A DNA stretch of 43,728 nucleotides from Accumulibacter sp. (GTDB lineage Bacteria; Pseudomonadota; Gammaproteobacteria; Burkholderiales; Rhodocyclaceae), in the NCBI RefSeq assembly GCF_023806635.1, contig NZ_JAMTDQ010000118.1:1-43728 (forward strand), written 5' to 3'. The position numbers and the translations under genes are program-made. The notes under the pieces were generated by a model. It worked only from the letters and a program-made list of their open reading frames with translations. It did no database searches and had not been told where the DNA came from. Of the stretch, positions 11,764-19,690 are shown piece after piece (position 1 is the stretch's first letter; the number at the start of each line of letters is the position of its first letter).

Positions 11764-11793
11764 ACTCTAAAGCCTCGCGGTGTCAGGCGTCAA
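11764..11793 (-). promoter_or_regulatory. Likely promoter of the metal-efflux operon
   Basis: On the minus strand TTGACG (11788-11793) and TAGAGT (11764-11769) are separated by 18 bases (17 if TTAGAG is the -10). A GCCT...AGGC dyad with a 9-base centre lies in the spacer. Consensus -35, elongated spacer and central dyad are the layout of MerR-family metal-responsive promoters. No merR gene is present in the window. It lies ~35 bases upstream of the first operon gene. Confidence 0.5.
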
Positions 11794-12029
11794 GCGTGTT
11801 GGCCGTCCTGTTCAATCGGCAAGGATCCGGAAGCGGGCAAAGGGCAGACCGCGGCTTGTCGCAGCCTGGCGTCGCGTCCCCTGACGCAGCGGCGGGGCGG
11901 CATGCGGGGGGCGTGGCAGTGGGTGTGCGGCAGTATCCCGCTTGCCGGCTGGCAGACCAGCGTCCCTCTGGTCGACAGACGCAGGCTGTAGCGCTGGTCC
12001 AAAGGCTTGACCCAGGCTGCTGGACGCAT
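11790..12029 (-). CDS. Possible small gene, 79 residues, unknown
   Basis: The only support is a good ribosome-binding site: AAGGAG at 12035-12040, 5 nt before an ATG at 12029. The product begins MRPAAWVKPLDQRYSLRLST and becomes Arg/Pro/Cys-rich and low in hydrophobic order after ~40 residues, so a decayed gene or chance frame is equally possible. It ends over the -35 of the efflux promoter. Confidence 0.22.
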   Translation of the reverse strand: MRPAAWVKPLDQRYSLRLSTRGTLVCQPASGILPHTHCHAPRMPPRRCVRGRDARLRQAAVCPLPASGSLPIEQDGQHA

Positions 12030-12387
12030 ACAATCTCCTTGAGGGAGGGCCGCGCCACACCAACGGTTCGACCAGGCGCCTGCGGCGCGGCAGATCAACG
12101 GTGTTTTGAGGAACTGCCCCGGCAGCAAGATGGATGGAAACAATGATGGTGTTCCATGCGAGCAGCAGTGGTGCAAGTAGTGGTCCAGAGCTGTCGTGGC
12201 CTGATGTCGTGTTCCAACCGGTGGCGCGAGTGCATCGCAGACTGGCGGCTGAGAGCGGCCAGGCTTCTGTTTGCGGGCCGCCACACCTGAAGCGGTTGCA
12301 GCACCGGGGCGACTCGACTTGCCGGCCCGAGCGGTCGAACCGCCGTGTACCTGAACCGTCCGCACGGTGGTGCGGGGGGGGCGCGCC

Positions 12388-12786
12388 GTGAGTCTCTTTC
12401 CCCTCCCGGTCATGCAACCCGTCGATTCCGCCCGGAGCATGGTCGCGGTTCTGCGTGCCAACTCCGCGATGGTCCGGGCGCATCGGTTGCAGGCACGCGG
12501 CAAGCTGGAGGCGGCACTGGCGCTCGCCCGGAGCGGCTTGGCGGTTCTCAGGAAGCCGTATGTTCGCCGCCGCAACCCAATGGAAGGGCTGGCGCTTGCT
12601 TCGCTGACGATCCTGGCAGAGGAGATTTCATTGCAACTGCAAACCAGCGGCGCCACGGCCGACGATCTGGCCGACGCCATTGCATACCTCAAACAGCTCA
12701 GCGATGACCCACCGCCCGATCTGTGTTCATCGATCGCGTTCCTCGAGACGCGTCGTGCGGCCGCATCACGACAGCCAAACGCGTGA
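12388..12786 (+). CDS. Hypothetical protein, helical
   Basis: About 130 residues; start uncertain (GTG 12388, ATG 12412 or ATG 12439). The composition is protein-like: VAVLRANSAMVRAHRLQARGKLEAALALARSGLAVL, then LALASLTILAEEISLQLQTSGATADDLADAIAYLKQLSDD, suggesting two or three amphipathic helices of TPR type. No signal peptide or known domain. It is followed 89 bases later by another unknown gene on the same strand. Confidence 0.6.
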   Translation: MSLFPLPVMQPVDSARSMVAVLRANSAMVRAHRLQARGKLEAALALARSGLAVLRKPYVRRRNPMEGLALASLTILAEEISLQLQTSGATADDLADAIAYLKQLSDDPPPDLCSSIAFLETRRAAASRQPNA

Positions 12787-12875
12787 CGGGGCGCTGGCAG
12801 CGTCCCGAAGCGGTTTCTCAGTGGCTCTCGGCGTGGCGGATAAGCGTCATTCGTTCCATGGACTAGGCGACACAA

Positions 12876-13352
12876 ATGTTCGGACTGTTCGAGACCCCAT
12901 CGTTCCCGGATCCAGTGCTCGGGGAGCTTCGCCGCAAGCGAGGCATGTGGCGTGGCGAGATTTCGCTTGGCGGGATCACGGCAGCGCTGGCACTTCCCGG
13001 ATCCCGCGCGGCTCCCGATCCGCAGGCGCTCGACATCGCTCGCTCGATTCCGACCGACTATCCGGGCTGGCGCGGGCGCATCGCGGCGTCGCTGTTCGAG
13101 CATTACGCTCCTTACGCAGAAGCCGTCGCCGCGGGTGAGCCCGAGGGTTCCGCAGAAGATCTGCCTCGCATCGCCCAGCCGGACCAGGTCTGGCAGCACG
13201 CCTCGGTCGAATTCGTTGCGGTCGTCACCCTCGATCGCGAGTTGAGTGTCGAGATCGGCTACCGAGTGGCGTGGGACGAAGAACACACTCTCGGCGCGCG
13301 GCTGCGGAACGGACGACTGCTTGAACTCAACGGCAGCGTTCTGCCGCCATGA
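12876..13352 (+). CDS. Hypothetical protein, DUF6985/immunity-like
   Basis: 158 residues from ATG 12876, with no strong ribosome-binding site. It begins MFGLFETPSFPDPVLGELRRKRGMWRG and ends VEFVAVVTLDRELSVEIGYRVAWDEEHTLGARLRNGRLLELNGSV. The 'W-D-E-E-H-t-l-G-a-r-l-r-n-G-r-l-x-E-L-N-G-S-V' ending resembles DUF6985-type proteins, a family found among immunity-like and orphan small proteins. That match is from memory of the motif and is tentative. No toxin gene is next to it. Confidence 0.65.
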   Translation: MFGLFETPSFPDPVLGELRRKRGMWRGEISLGGITAALALPGSRAAPDPQALDIARSIPTDYPGWRGRIAASLFEHYAPYAEAVAAGEPEGSAEDLPRIAQPDQVWQHASVEFVAVVTLDRELSVEIGYRVAWDEEHTLGARLRNGRLLELNGSVLPP

Positions 13353-13434
13353 CGATGGCGGCCAACACGGCGCGCGGGACGAGCCGGCCGGTGAGCGCGA
13401 AGACCTCGATCTGCGGCAGCAGCAAGCAGCGACG

Positions 13435-13839
13435 ATGCACGGAGCCCTGCACGCCATAGCGACGGCAGTCGCGCTGCCGTACGCGCTGCTTGCCGCGTGC
13501 TTCGCCATGGTTGGCGAACTGGCTCGGGCACGTGGTTTGTGGGCGGTCGTCGATGCCCTCTTCGCACATGCTGCGTGGTTTGTCGGCTGGGGCATCTACC
13601 TCATTCCCCTGGCCGCACTCTCGCTTGCCGCCGCTGGCTTCTGCTCGAGGCTGCGCCGGGTCGCTGCGCTGAGCCTCGCGCTCGTGTCGGGCTCGAGTCT
13701 TCTGACGATCGTCCTCCTGCACGCCGGGCCGCTCGAATCAGGTCACCTGCTCTTCCTGTTCCCTTGCGTCGCGGTGCTGCTCGGCAGTATCTGGCTCTTT
13801 CATCGGGCAGATCAACCGGCCGGCGCGCCAGCTGCCTGA
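13435..13839 (+). CDS. Small multi-pass membrane protein, unknown
   Basis: 134 residues from ATG 13435; an upstream in-frame start would overlap the previous gene by ~100 bases. Four hydrophobic segments are visible (AIATAVALPYALLAACFAMV, AWFVGWGIYLIPLAALSLAAAGF, VAALSLALVSGSSLLTIVLL, LLFLFPCVAVLLGSIWLF), so it is an inner-membrane protein. No family recognised. It may form a unit with the two preceding small genes. Confidence 0.65.
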   Translation: MHGALHAIATAVALPYALLAACFAMVGELARARGLWAVVDALFAHAAWFVGWGIYLIPLAALSLAAAGFCSRLRRVAALSLALVSGSSLLTIVLLHAGPLESGHLLFLFPCVAVLLGSIWLFHRADQPAGAPAA

Positions 13840-13942
13840 GCCCGAGCTCGAGTCGACCGGCTGCGACCGGTTCTGCCGCCGCGTTCGCGACGGCGCGAAC
13901 GGTAGCCCGCACGATCCGGCGGCGAGGACCGCTTTCCGCTCT

Positions 13943-14085
13943 GAGATTGTGAATAAATCTACTGCGCGACCGATCTGCTGCGTTGCTCAGTCGCTCACTC
14001 CTCGCCTATTCACTTGATATGTCTCGTCGTTCGCTCCATCGCGCCTTGCATTTCGGCCTGCTCGCGACGATTTCTTCACAACCTC
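13943..14085. repeat. 143-bp palindromic element with 17-bp terminal inverted repeats
   Basis: The ends GAGATTGTGAATAAATC (13943-13959) and the complement of 14069-14085 (GAGGTTGTGAAGAAATC) match at 15 of 17 positions. The interior contains two related GAG.GA.cGA-rich segments in opposite halves. It is lower in GC than its surroundings and has no coding frame. It sits between convergent genes. The structure is that of a MITE/REP-like dispersed element; copies elsewhere cannot be checked from this window. Confidence 0.6.
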
Positions 14086-14108
14086 TCTGCTCGTCGCCGC
14101 ACGGGCGG

Positions 14109-14603
14109 TCAGTCGAAGTAGGTGCGCGCGGTCTCGAAGCGCTGTGCGTAGTAACGGGCGCCGAGCTGGTCGATGCGCACGCGGCCGCTGCCCGATGGCG
14201 CGTGCACGAAGCGCTCATCGCCGATGTAGATGCCGACGTGCGAGAAGGGTGCGTTGCGCGTGTTGAAGAAGACCAGATCGCCGGGGCGCAGGTCCGAGCG
14301 GTCGACCTCGCGTCCGCGGCGGGCGATGTCGGCGGCACTGCCGCTCACCCGGATGCCGGCGGCCCGGTCGTAGATATACGAAACCATGCCGCTGCAGTCG
14401 AGACCGGCTTCGGGGTTCTTGCCGCCGAAGCGGTAACCGGTGTCGATCAGGCCAAGGGCGAACATCACCACATCGTGCGCCCTGTCGCTGCTCGCCGGCC
14501 GCGCTGCTGGCTGCTGTGGCGTCCGCCCGGGCGCTGGCGGCGTGCTGCTGCAGGCCAGCAGCAGCAGCGGGACGAGACAGGCGAGCAGGGTCCGGACGTG
14601 CAT
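14109..14603 (-). CDS. NlpC/P60 (C40) peptidase lipoprotein
   Basis: 164 residues. MHVRTLLACLVPLLLLAC is a lipoprotein signal with Cys18 as the acylated residue. A short Pro-rich linker leads to the NlpC/P60 fold: GLDCSGMV carries the catalytic Cys70, SHVGIYIG the catalytic His122, and FVHAPSGSG a third polar residue, His134. It is predicted to hydrolyse cell-wall peptide bonds at the inner face of the outer membrane, like Spr/MepS. The ATG at 14603 is chosen for the lipoprotein signal; a TATACT-like -10 lies only 8-13 bases upstream (14611-14616), which would give a nearly leaderless mRNA. Divergent from the dehydrogenase gene with a 47-base gap. Confidence 0.92.
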   Translation of the reverse strand: MHVRTLLACLVPLLLLACSSTPPAPGRTPQQPAARPASSDRAHDVVMFALGLIDTGYRFGGKNPEAGLDCSGMVSYIYDRAAGIRVSGSAADIARRGREVDRSDLRPGDLVFFNTRNAPFSHVGIYIGDERFVHAPSGSGRVRIDQLGARYYAQRFETARTYFD

Positions 14604-14650
14604 GGTGCTTAGTATAAACTGCGGCTTTCGGGATATTGGAGGGAAGAAAC

Positions 14651-16102
14651 ATGGATCTGGTCGATTCACGCCTGCTGCGCGCCGAATGCTACCTCGACGG
14701 TCGCTGGCAGGCCGCCGACGATGGCCGCACGCTGGCGGTCAGCGATCCGGCGAGCGCGCTGGTCATCGGCGAGGTGCCGCTGATGGGCGCCGTCGAGAGC
14801 GGGCGGGCGATCGCCGCCGCTGCTGCCGCGCTGCCTGCCTGGCGGGGGAAGACGGCCAGGGAGCGGGCCGCCGTCCTGCGCCGCTGGCATGATCTGATCG
14901 TCGCCAATGGTGGCGACCTGGCGCAACTGATCACCGCCGAGTGTGGCAAGCCACTCGCCGAGGCGGCTGGCGAAGTCGCCTATGGTGCCTCTTTCGTCGA
15001 ATGGTTCGCCGAGGAGGGCAAGCGCGTTTACGGCGAATCGATCCCGTCGCCGGCGAGTGATCGTCGCCTGCTGACGATCCGCCAGCCGGTCGGCGTCTGC
15101 GCCGCCATCACGCCGTGGAACTTCCCGCTGGCGATGATCACGCGCAAGGTCGCGCCGGCGCTCGCCGCCGGCTGCACGGTGGTCGTCAAGCCGGCCGAGC
15201 AGACGCCGCTGACCGCGCTGGCGCTGGCGCTGCTGGCGCACGATGCGGGCTTGCCGGCGGGCGTGTTCAACGTGCTGACCGGCGATCCGCTGGCGATCGG
15301 CGGCGCGCTGACCGCCAGCCCGCTGGTGCGCAAGCTGTCGTTCACCGGCTCGACCGAGGTCGGCCGCCTGCTGATGGCGCAGTGCGCGGCGACGATCAAG
15401 AAGATCTCGCTCGAACTCGGCGGCAACGCGCCGTTCATCGTCTTCGACGACGCCGATGTCGCGGCGGCGGTCGAGGGAGCGATCATCGCCAAGTATCGCA
15501 ATACTGGCCAGACCTGCGTCTGCGCCAACCGGCTGCTGGTTCAGGACGCGGTGTACGATCGCTTCGTCGAGCGACTCGCCGAGCGCGTGCGCTCGCTGCA
15601 GGTCGGGGCAGGCAGCGAGGAAGGCGTCACGCAGGGACCACTGATCGACGATGCCGCGCTGGCCAAGGTCGAGGAACATGTCGCCGACGCGCTGGCACAC
15701 GGCGCACGCGTGGTCACCGGCGGCCGCCGGCATGCGCGTGGCGGCACCTTCTTCGAACCGACGGTGCTTGCCGACGTGACGCCGGCGATGCGTGTCGCCC
15801 GCGAAGAGACCTTCGGCCCGGTGGCGCCGGTTTTCCGCTTCAGCGACGAGGCGCAGGCGGTGGCGATGGCCAACGACACCGAGTCCGGTCTCGCCGCCTA
15901 CTTCTACTCGCGCGATGTCGCGCGCTGCCTGCGCGTCGGCGAAGCCCTCGAGTATGGCATGGTCGGCATCAACACCGGGCTGATCTCGAACGAAGTGGCA
16001 CCCTTCGGCGGCGTCAAGCAGTCGGGGATCGGCCGCGAGGGATCGAAGCACGGCATCGACGAGTATCTCGAGATCAAGTACCTGTGCTTCAGCGCCGTCT
16101 GA
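14651..16102 (+). CDS. gabD: Succinate-semialdehyde dehydrogenase, NAD(P)-dependent
   Basis: 483 residues, typical of GabD. The ATG at 14651 follows GGAGGGA. Aldehyde dehydrogenase landmarks: TPWNFPLAMITRKVAPALAAG (cofactor binding), SFTGSTEVGR, LELGGNAPFIVFDDAD with the general-base Glu, and NTGQTCVCANR with catalytic Cys289 and the neighbouring Cys291 typical of SSADH. The VPFGGVKQSGIGREGS-type end is intact. It oxidises succinate semialdehyde to succinate in GABA/4-aminobutyrate degradation. No GABA transaminase is nearby; the next gene is a glycine-rich protein 22 bases downstream. Confidence 0.93.
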   Translation: MDLVDSRLLRAECYLDGRWQAADDGRTLAVSDPASALVIGEVPLMGAVESGRAIAAAAAALPAWRGKTARERAAVLRRWHDLIVANGGDLAQLITAECGKPLAEAAGEVAYGASFVEWFAEEGKRVYGESIPSPASDRRLLTIRQPVGVCAAITPWNFPLAMITRKVAPALAAGCTVVVKPAEQTPLTALALALLAHDAGLPAGVFNVLTGDPLAIGGALTASPLVRKLSFTGSTEVGRLLMAQCAATIKKISLELGGNAPFIVFDDADVAAAVEGAIIAKYRNTGQTCVCANRLLVQDAVYDRFVERLAERVRSLQVGAGSEEGVTQGPLIDDAALAKVEEHVADALAHGARVVTGGRRHARGGTFFEPTVLADVTPAMRVAREETFGPVAPVFRFSDEAQAVAMANDTESGLAAYFYSRDVARCLRVGEALEYGMVGINTGLISNEVAPFGGVKQSGIGREGSKHGIDEYLEIKYLCFSAV

Positions 16103-16124
16103 CCCGATCCGTGGAGGAAGCGGG

Positions 16125-16784
16125 ATGAAGCTGCTCGTTGGCCTGCTGTTCGTCGGTCTGGTCGCCGCGATGATCCTCTGGTGGCGGCGCGCCCTGCACC
16201 GTCAGCGCGTCGATTTCATCGAGAACTACCCGTACGCGAAGTTCCTCGACGCGCGCCTGGCGGCGCGCCGGCCGGAGCTCGGTGCGGCGCAGCGGAGGCA
16301 GGTCTTCGAGGCGCTGCGCGATTACTTCCAGCTCTGCCATCAGGCGAAGAAACGGCTGGTGGCGATGCCGTCGCAGGTGGTCGATGACGCCTGGCACGAG
16401 TTCATCCTGTTCACCCGCCAGTACCAGCAGTTCTGCCAGCGCGGACTCGGCCGCTTCCTGCACCACACGCCGGCCGAGGCGATGCGCTCGCCGACCGACG
16501 CGCAGGAGGGAATCAAGCGCGCCTGGCGGCTGGCCTGCCGGCGCGACGGCATCGACCCGCGCGCACCGCAGTCGCTGCCGCTGCTCTTCGCCCTCGACGC
16601 GATGCTCGGCATCGCCGGCGGCTTCACCTACCGGCTCGACTGCCTGGCGGCAGCGCAGGCGGGCGCCGGCAGCGCCTACTGCGCCGGCCACATCGGTTGC
16701 GGCGGCGGCTGCAGCGGCAGTTCGGGCGACGGCGACTCGTCGTCGGGCGACGGCTGCGGTGGCGGAGGTTGTGGCGGGGACTGA
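16125..16784 (+). CDS. Membrane-anchored glycine-rich-domain protein (GRDP-like)
   Basis: 219 residues. GGAGG precedes the ATG. One N-terminal transmembrane helix (LLVGLLFVGLVAAMILWW) is followed by a cytoplasmic domain with the pattern VVDDAWHEFILFTRQYQQFCQRGLGRFLHHTP. It resembles the 'VD.aWH.hil.t..Y..fC...G.flhH.P' core of glycine-rich-domain proteins (PF07173). The last ~40 residues are almost only Gly, Ser, Cys and Asp (CGGGCSGSSGDGDSS...CGGGGCGGD). The role is unknown; the Cys/Gly tail could bind metal or be disordered. It is probably cotranscribed with the dehydrogenase. Confidence 0.8.
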   Translation: MKLLVGLLFVGLVAAMILWWRRALHRQRVDFIENYPYAKFLDARLAARRPELGAAQRRQVFEALRDYFQLCHQAKKRLVAMPSQVVDDAWHEFILFTRQYQQFCQRGLGRFLHHTPAEAMRSPTDAQEGIKRAWRLACRRDGIDPRAPQSLPLLFALDAMLGIAGGFTYRLDCLAAAQAGAGSAYCAGHIGCGGGCSGSSGDGDSSSGDGCGGGGCGGD

Positions 16785-16814
16785 GGCCGCCGGCCGCGGC
16801 GGGCGACCAGGAGG

Positions 16815-17283
16815 CTAGGCCGCTAGGCGGAGTCGGTTCGGGACGATGTGACGCCGGACCGCAAGCTCCCAAGCAGCATGATCGGCCCACGGGCGCGCCC
16901 GGTCGTTGCGGAAAACGACATCCATGCCCCAGTGCAGACTGTCTTCGACACGCAAGAGCTGACGACCGACGCGGTTCATTCGTTCGGCGCCCGGAGCGAG
17001 GTTGCCGAGACAGCGGCGACGTGCGACGGAGGTCTTGTCACCGATCGTCCGCTCGCTGGTGATCATCGCGAAGGATTTCAGCCCTGGCCAGGGTTGCGGC
17101 GCATGCAGGCAGTCGATCTGGTCGAAGACTTGGCAGCGCAGCGCCAAAGGCGCTGACCAGATCCCCGATCGACCCGGCCCGGGTCGGCTGATTGCCCTCG
17201 ACCGCCGGAAAATCGTCGGCCCCGCTATGACGAATGGCCTGCGCGATGTTGGGCCGAGTACCGATGACCTTGATCGAGACGGG
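16815..17283 (-). mobile_element. ISAs1-family transposase remnant
   Basis: Two minus-strand frames give the C-terminal half of an ISAs1-type DDE transposase. From ~17283, VIGTRPNIAQAIRHSGADDFPAVEGNQPT corresponds to the 'DAmgTQ..IA..I...GaDYvLavKGNQ' block. From ~17145, after a frameshift, come LRCQVFDQIDCLHAPQPWPGLKSFAMITSER and VEDSLHWGMDVVFRNDRAR...HAAWELAVRRHI, the conserved 'vENsLHWvLDvtFrEd' end. The N-terminal third and recognisable inverted repeats are missing. It abuts the 3' end of the FemAB-like gene by about 20 bases. Confidence 0.8.
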
Positions 17284-17303
17284 GAAGCCAACAGGCCATG
17301 CCG

Positions 17304-19476
17304 TCACGAGCCGATCCATCGCCGGCTCCGCCCGGTCGAGAACAGGCCCTGCTTGCCGTCGATGCCGGCCGGCGTCCTGCGGATCGTCCGGCCGAGGATT
17401 TCGCAAAGCAAGCGGGCGATGCCGGGAAGGCTGGCGGCATCGTAGGCGACGATGCCCCAGCGTTCGCGGCGGTGGCTCATCCACGCCTGCTTGTACGGGT
17501 CGTCGCCGATCAGGTAGTCCACCTCGGCGACGTGATCGACGTCGATGACCTGCTCCATCAGGTGGGCGGTCAGCAGCGTGCCCGGCGCGTGGATCGCCTG
17601 CGCCTCGTCGTAGGCCATCTTGTTCTTGTAGATGCTGGCCTTGCCGCCGCTGACGATCCACAACTGGGCGGCGATCGCCCTGCCGCCGATGCGCGCGATG
17701 CCGAGACGCAACTTGCCGCTGCCGGCGAGCCAACGCAGCAAGCCGGGAATGAAGGCGGCGTAGGGCTCGTTCCTTTTCCAGCGCTGGCGGTACAGGGCGT
17801 TGAACTCGGCAGTGGCCGACTCGACTTCCGCCATGCCGGTGACGATCTCGAAGCTGCCGCCGGCGGCGAGAAAGCGCCGGCGCTTGCGCCGAATGGTATT
17901 GCGCAGGACGCCGTCGCGCTGTTCCAGATAGGCGCTCCAGGACCGGTCGACCTTCAGATACCAGTTGCCGAAGCAGTAGTAGCGGAACGGGATGCAGCCG
18001 ATGCTGCGCAGGGCGACGACCATTGCCTCGTACACGCGCGAATCGACGGCCATCGGATGGAAGTTCAGCACGCGCGCGCGCGCAGTCGGCACGGGCGGCC
18101 TGCAACAGCCGGGCGAGGTCGGTCGGGTCGGCGCTCGGCCCGACGAGCGGCGCGTACAGCGAGGTGTAGAAGTTGGCGAGCGACTCGATCTCCGGCACCC
18201 TGCGCCCGTCTCCACGAGTGGCGTGCACGGGCAGGATGGCGGTCGGCGAGCCATTCAGCTCGGCGGCGTAGTAACGGACGGAGTCGTCGTCGCCGAAGAC
18301 CGTGGCCTGCAGGTTGGCGAACCATTCCGGTGACAGTTCCGCTTCGCGACCAGCGGCTGCGTCGAACAGCGAGCGCATCGCCGGCGGCATCTCGGCCGGG
18401 TTGCGGTAGGCGGCGACGCTGGTGGCATCGAAGGCTGCAGAAGGCTGTGCCGCTTCGCCACCGGCGAACCGGCAGCGGAGCGCGCGCGCGATGCCGTGGA
18501 CGTTGGCGACGGTCGTATTGCGGTAGAGCTCGTGGTGGCAGACATGGCGCAGATGCGTCGCCCACTCGGTCTGGTCGCGCGTCGCGTTGGTGTAGAACTC
18601 GACCGCGCCGGCCGGCATGTCGGCAAAGGCGACCTGCAGGGCTTCGTAGAGGAGTTGCCGCTCCGGCGCCATGGCGGCGAGCGACTCGTCGTAGGTGGTC
18701 TTCAGCATGATCCACATGCGCTCGTGGCAAACCACGAGCCGCGAGGCGGCGAGCCTGTCGTCGAACCAGAGTTCGACGACCAGAGCCTGGCCCGAGCGGA
18801 CGAAGTCGTGGAGCAGTTGCTCGTAGAAGCGTCCCTGCGGGTTGTCCGTGCCGATCGCCGTGCCGGTGGCGGCCTTCCAGCCGACGCTTTCGACTTCGGC
18901 GTAGCGGCTGACCGCGGCACCGATCTCTCGCGGTTCGCGGGTGACCCGCACGCTGACCGCATGATCGCCGCTCCTGCGCTGGTAGCGGCGCAGGTTGCCG
19001 CGCAGCTTGCTCGGGCGAGCCTGCCAGTAGTCGGGGAAGTCGCCGCCGGTTGCGACCGCCATCGTCAGTTGGTGGCGAACCATCGTGCGCGGCAGGAGGA
19101 GACGGCTCCAGTCAGGCTCGAACGCGGGGTCGATGGCGAGCAGATCGATCGTCCACGCGTACCCGGGCAGCGCCGGCATCAAGGTATCGAGGCAGCGCGC
19201 GTCCTCGATGAGCAGTGCGCCGACCGGCGCCTGCGCGGGCAGGAAGAGTGCCCAGCGCCCGACGCCGCGACGGCTGAGGATCAGCGCGCCATCGACAGCC
19301 TCGCCGCTGCGGTGGATGCACAGCAATTCGTTGCCGCTGCCGAAGTGGGCGAGCAGTGCGCCGACGAAGCGGCTGTCGAACGCAGGGTGGCCACCATGGA
19401 GCGCGTCGTTCAGGCGGTTCCAGTCTCTGGCGAAATGCGGAAAGGCGTGGCCGGCGAGGCGTATCTCCCAGGTCAT
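17304..19476 (-). pseudogene. Two-domain FemAB/GNAT-like acyltransferase, frameshifted at a (GC)n tract
   Basis: About 723 residues if the frame is restored. The N-terminal half (ATG 19476) has MTWEIRLAGHAFPHFARDW and a first PF13480-like domain (YWQARPSKLRGNLRRYQRR...GWKAATGTAIG...VELWFDDRLAASRLV). The second half has a second such domain (YLEQRDGVLRNTIRRKRRR...LRLGIARIGGRAIAAQLWI...IYKNKMAYDE). The frame changes at 18070-18083 within alternating GC. Adding one GC unit joins DCARAR directly to VLNFHPMAVDSRVYEA, so one lost repeat unit (or a read error) explains the break. The family resembles CelD/FemX-type acyltransferases acting on cell-surface polymers. It is the last gene of the antiporter operon, 214 bases after the preceding gene. 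Confidence 0.82.
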
Positions 19477-19690
19477 GCTGGATACTGGCGGCGGTTGCAG
19501 GGCATCACCACGCGCCCGGTCCTGATCATGCCTTCGCGCGCCGCGACCCAGGGCGTCGAGTGGCGCGGCCGTTGCAGAAGTCGCGGGCGATGACCGGGCA
19601 GCATCGGACAGGGGGCAACTGCCATGCCGTCCCGGGTCCCGGCGACAGCGCCGAGAGGCCTGTGCTGCAAGGGGTACGGGCCGACCCGCT

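Larger units (their letters stand above)
11731..12387. other. Long intergenic region upstream of efflux operon
   Basis: About 650 bases. It holds the efflux promoter near its left end and one weak small reading frame (11790-12029, listed separately). From 12040 to 12387 no gene, RNA or repeat was recognised. Confidence 0.5.

Noticed and set aside
12095-12304. 69-residue minus-strand frame in the long intergenic region
   Set aside because: Low-complexity His/Arg/Thr-rich sequence with no ribosome-binding site.
18065-18083. Programmed ribosomal frameshift in the FemAB-like gene
   Set aside because: The site is alternating GC with no slippery heptamer or +1 shift motif; repeat-unit loss or a read error explains it more simply.
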